Below the pieces are notes generated by a model. It had not been told where the DNA came from and searched no databases. It saw only the letters and a program-made list of their open reading frames with translations. A stretch of DNA of 64,000 nucleotides from Mucilaginibacter sp. OK283 (GTDB lineage: Bacteria; Bacteroidota; Bacteroidia; Sphingobacteriales; Sphingobacteriaceae): assembly GCF_900110415.1 (NCBI RefSeq), contig NZ_FODR01000003.1, positions 124,001 to 188,000 of the forward strand. Direction: 5' to 3'. A program made the position numbers and the translations under genes. Positions 61,435 through 64,000 of the stretch are shown here, piece after piece. Each line of letters begins with the position of its first letter. Position 1 is the stretch's first letter.

Positions 61435-61524
61435 GAACCGGGATTTTTCAGAATACCAGATTCGCAGGATTTTTTGTACGCAAAAAAATTCCGGTGCTTC
61501 CGTCGATCCGGCGAATCCGGGTTC
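61435..61524. repeat. Imperfect inverted repeat with GAACCGGGATT ends
   Basis: GAACCGGGATTTTTCAGAAT at 61435-61454 and GAATCCGGGTTC at 61513-61524 are partial complements around A+T-rich DNA. It resembles dispersed Bacteroidota hairpins. Between divergent genes; no coding function seen. Confidence 0.45.
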
Positions 61525-61633
61525 GGACACAAAATGTGGTACATAAAAATCAATCAAACTTAATTATGTTCAATTAGTTGGATAAATACCGGTAAAACAA
61601 TTGCTTTGTATACCCGAAATAATTACGCCTACA

Positions 61634-62443
61634 ATGCAAAAACGCCACATTACTTTTTGTTTATTATCCTTGTTTATTTTATGCTGCGGTACTGCCGCCG
61701 CCCAGCAAAAAATGAAGCCTGCCGATACCGGCGACAACCTGTTCAGCGCCGGCTTTGCTTCTGGCTTTATAGGCGGCCTATATGATAACTGGTATCCTTA
61801 TAAGCAACTGGAAAAACATGGTAATTTTGGCCTCGGCGCCCCGGGCCAACTGGATGGCGAACTGTTGATGCTGGATGGCAAAATATACCAGACCAGATCG
61901 ACAGGTAAAACAACCCTGGTTGCCGATACAGGTAAACTGCCTTATGCGGTAGTTTGCTTTTTTAAAGCTAAAAAAACGTTTACGCATGCCGGCGCCTTAA
62001 CTAAAACGGGGCTTTATGCGCTGTTGGATAGCCTGCTTACCAATCAGAACGGTATTTATGCCATCCATATCAAGGGTAAATTTAAACTGGTTAAAACCCG
62101 CGCTTTTCCGCCGGTTGAAAAACCTTATGTGCCGCTTGCCGCCATGCTGAACAGGCAGCATTTTTTTGAACATAGCAACGTACAAGGCGATCTTGTCGGC
62201 TTCCGTATTCCGGCGTTTATGGAGGGGGCACATATCAGCGGCTATCATTTTCATTTTCTGTCGATGGATAAAACCGCCGGTGGCCACCTGATTGACCTGG
62301 ATGCGACGGATATTACCGTAGAAGTTGATACCCTTACCAGCTATACCATGGATTTGCCCCAAACTGCCGATTTTAATAACTTCGACTTTAAAAAAGACCG
62401 TAAAGAAGAGATAAAGAGCGTGGAAAACGGTAAGAAGCAGTAA
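61634..62443 (+). CDS. Exported acetolactate decarboxylase
   Basis: A protein of 269 residues from ATG 61634 (MQKRHITFCLLSLFILCCG); the longer frame uses a TTG at 61601. It has a signal peptide (ending AAAQQ) and an ALDC domain. The Zn ligands are His in SGYHFHFLS (two) and GGHLIDLD, with the catalytic Glu near QGDLVGFRIP. The enzyme turns alpha-acetolactate into acetoin. Secretion to the periplasm is known in some bacteria but unusual, since the substrate is normally cytosolic. No butanediol or acetolactate synthase gene is adjacent. Confidence 0.85.
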   Translation: MQKRHITFCLLSLFILCCGTAAAQQKMKPADTGDNLFSAGFASGFIGGLYDNWYPYKQLEKHGNFGLGAPGQLDGELLMLDGKIYQTRSTGKTTLVADTGKLPYAVVCFFKAKKTFTHAGALTKTGLYALLDSLLTNQNGIYAIHIKGKFKLVKTRAFPPVEKPYVPLAAMLNRQHFFEHSNVQGDLVGFRIPAFMEGAHISGYHFHFLSMDKTAGGHLIDLDATDITVEVDTLTSYTMDLPQTADFNNFDFKKDRKEEIKSVENGKKQ

Positions 62444-62673
62444 ATTAAGCGTTGGTGGCGAGGTTCGGGGAACGTTGCTCGGGTCGAAGGTTCGAAATTC
62501 AATTTGTTCTTTTCAACTTACCCCCGAACCACGCTACACGAACCCCGCCCCTCAATAATAATTTGCAATAGATTGTTGTTTATTTAATTTTTTAGATAAA
62601 TTAGGGTCGATTATAAAACCTTGTATTTAAATTTATTGGCTGGCTGCAACGCCCGAAACACATTAAAGCTGGT

Positions 62674-63237
62674 ATGCCTTATATCCCGTTAGACGAAAAC
62701 CTGCCCGGAATTACCGGTTTGCTTAATTACAGGCAGGATACGGCTTTGCCTATAAGGCAGCTTACCCAAATCCTGTTGCGGGGAGAATCGACCCTGACGG
62801 AAGGCGAGCGCGAATTAATTGCTACAGTGGTAAGCAATGGCAACCAATGTCGCTTTTGCACCAATGCCCATACCGCAGCTGCTAACGTTTTGTTAGGTGA
62901 AACCGAAACTGCCGAAAAGGTGAAAAATGATCCGGACAATGCCCCGGTAACTGAAAAAATGAAATATTTGCTTGAAATTGCGCGCCAAACACAGGTAAAC
63001 GGCAAAAATGTAACACCTGAATTGGTTGCTAATGCCAAACAGGCCGGTGCTACCGACCTGGAGCTACACGATACTGTTTTAATTGCCGCCCTTTTTAGTT
63101 TATATAACCGTTATGTAGATGGACTGGCCAGCGTTACCCCAACCGAACCTGCTTTTTATAATCGCCTTGCAGGTATCTTAAAAACAAATGGCTATTTGCC
63201 ATCGGCAAATAGGTATGCCGCCTTAAATGCAGATTAA
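62674..63237 (+). CDS. AhpD-like carboxymuconolactone-decarboxylase family protein
   Basis: A protein of 187 residues. Active-site Cys pair and His in GNQCRFCTNAHTAAA (C-x2-C-x3-H) of the AhpD/CMD peroxidase-related family, with helices before and after and LHDTVLIAALFSLYNRYVDG. Such proteins reduce peroxides with a thiol pair. The next gene starts immediately after its stop codon (TAAATG), so the two are translated together. Confidence 0.85.
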   Translation: MPYIPLDENLPGITGLLNYRQDTALPIRQLTQILLRGESTLTEGERELIATVVSNGNQCRFCTNAHTAAANVLLGETETAEKVKNDPDNAPVTEKMKYLLEIARQTQVNGKNVTPELVANAKQAGATDLELHDTVLIAALFSLYNRYVDGLASVTPTEPAFYNRLAGILKTNGYLPSANRYAALNAD

Positions 63238-64000
63238 ATGAAGAAATATATACACAGACCTGGAATATTTTGGATTGGGATTATTTTGTTGGTTGTACCG
63301 GGCCTGGTACATGCCTACCTGCTGATGCCTTTCCCCGGCAGCCAGGATTTAAATGCTATCACCGTATGCTATTACCTTGAAAAAATTGTAAACCCGCTAC
63401 GTTTAATAGGCGCTATTTTTATTGTTTGGTACCTGTTTAAATTCTACTCAAAAAATACACAAAGGGGTAAAATAGTTAAAGCTGCGGTATTGCTGCTTTG
63501 CCTGGCAAGCTTTTACATTACCGATTACATGTACAAAGCCGAAACCATGTTTAAAGAAACCGAGGCCGCTAAATTTGCCAACGGCTTATCAAACAAGGTG
63601 CCTTTAAATTATTTGGTTGTGGGTGTGGTAAACAATGGCGTTGCCAAGGCTTACCCGGTTATTTATTTGGGCTATCATCATAAAGTACAGGATAATGTGG
63701 GCCAGCAGCCCGTTTTGGTTACCTATTGTACCATGTGCCGCACGGGCAGGGTTTATAACCCTATTGTAAATGGAAAACGTCAAAATTTCAGGCTGGTAGG
63801 GGCAAGGCACTATAACGCCATTATTGAGGATGAAAGTACCAAAACCTGGTGGTACCAGGCTACCGGTAACGCCGCGGTTGGTAAACTGAAGGGCCAGCAT
63901 TTACAGGAGTTGCCTTATGAGCAATTAACCCTCGGTGCCTGGTTGCAAAAGCACCCAACATCGCTCATTATGCAGCCCGATAAGTTGTATGCACCTGATT
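63238..64000 (+). CDS. DUF3179-domain membrane protein, 3' end cut by window
   Basis: At least 254 residues, open to the window end. Starts MKKYIHRPGIFWIGIILLVV with three hydrophobic segments (about 8-30, 50-72 and 80-100), then a DUF3179 domain with LVTYCTMCRTGRVYNP (CxxC), WWYQATGNAAVGKLKG and HPTSLIMQPDKLY. The Cys pair suggests thiol or metal chemistry. It is transcribed right after the AhpD-like gene and shares its thiol theme. Function unknown. Confidence 0.8.
   Translation, partial: MKKYIHRPGIFWIGIILLVVPGLVHAYLLMPFPGSQDLNAITVCYYLEKIVNPLRLIGAIFIVWYLFKFYSKNTQRGKIVKAAVLLLCLASFYITDYMYKAETMFKETEAAKFANGLSNKVPLNYLVVGVVNNGVAKAYPVIYLGYHHKVQDNVGQQPVLVTYCTMCRTGRVYNPIVNGKRQNFRLVGARHYNAIIEDESTKTWWYQATGNAAVGKLKGQHLQELPYEQLTLGAWLQKHPTSLIMQPDKLYAPD

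Overview
The window reads as chromosomal DNA of a Bacteroidota bacterium, most likely of the Sphingobacteriaceae (Mucilaginibacter/Pedobacter type). The grounds are TAnnTTTG-type promoter boxes lying close to start codons, few Shine-Dalgarno sites, a LytS/LytTR kinase-regulator pair, a TonB-dependent receptor with an N-terminal carboxypeptidase-regulatory-like domain, RHS proteins of the DUF6443 type, and Bacteroidota-specific families (DUF3276, DUF5362, DUF5977, DUF6965). The genus is inferred. I see no rRNA, integrase, transposase, CRISPR array or replication origin; there is one tRNA, Arg(CCG).

Layout. 1-6.3 kb: the end of a heavy-metal (Cu/Ag type) RND efflux operon. It holds a CusA pump split by a frameshift, a TolC-like channel and two adaptor lipoproteins that each carry a metal-binding YTCxMHP/CPICGM head. 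6.4-18.1 kb, minus strand: a tightly packed six-gene set of two fibre-like proteins, a 1250-residue secreted shell-like protein, a small helical exported protein, a 1303-residue RHS protein with a variable C-terminal tail, and a 141-residue PH-like protein that is a candidate immunity factor. 18.9-25.8 kb: mostly housekeeping genes (NTF2-like protein, DUF6965, ABC exporter, DUF3276, DUF5362, MgtE, YchF). 26-31.6 kb: an A+T-rich orphan, an OmpR-type two-component system with a beta-barrel protein, a b-type cytochrome and a VIT1-like metal transporter. 31.8 kb: the tRNA.

32-39.2 kb: a LytTR two-component system divergent from a DUF3500 lipoprotein - HupE/UreJ permease - TonB receptor operon, with a long-spaced inverted repeat in the shared promoter region. 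39.3-44.6 kb: hydrolases, small exported proteins and a DUF1801-NADAR-DUF1801 gene string next to a frameshifted membrane gene. 44.8-50.7 kb: DEAD-box helicase, DUF1456, a P-loop kinase, LolA and FtsK. 51-64 kb: ankyrin protein, sterol-desaturase-like enzyme, a fused AraC regulator/MacB-FtsX permease, an MFS transporter with a clear promoter-operator, a DsbA-like FrnE protein, a secreted acetolactate decarboxylase, an AhpD-like protein and a DUF3179 protein cut by the window end.

Intergenic spaces are rich in short dispersed palindromes and hairpins, several with a second relative inside this window. The candidates for undescribed biology are the RHS operon with its tail and immunity pair, the DUF3500-HupE-TonB operon facing a LytTR system, the AraC-permease fusion and the NADAR/DUF1801 string.
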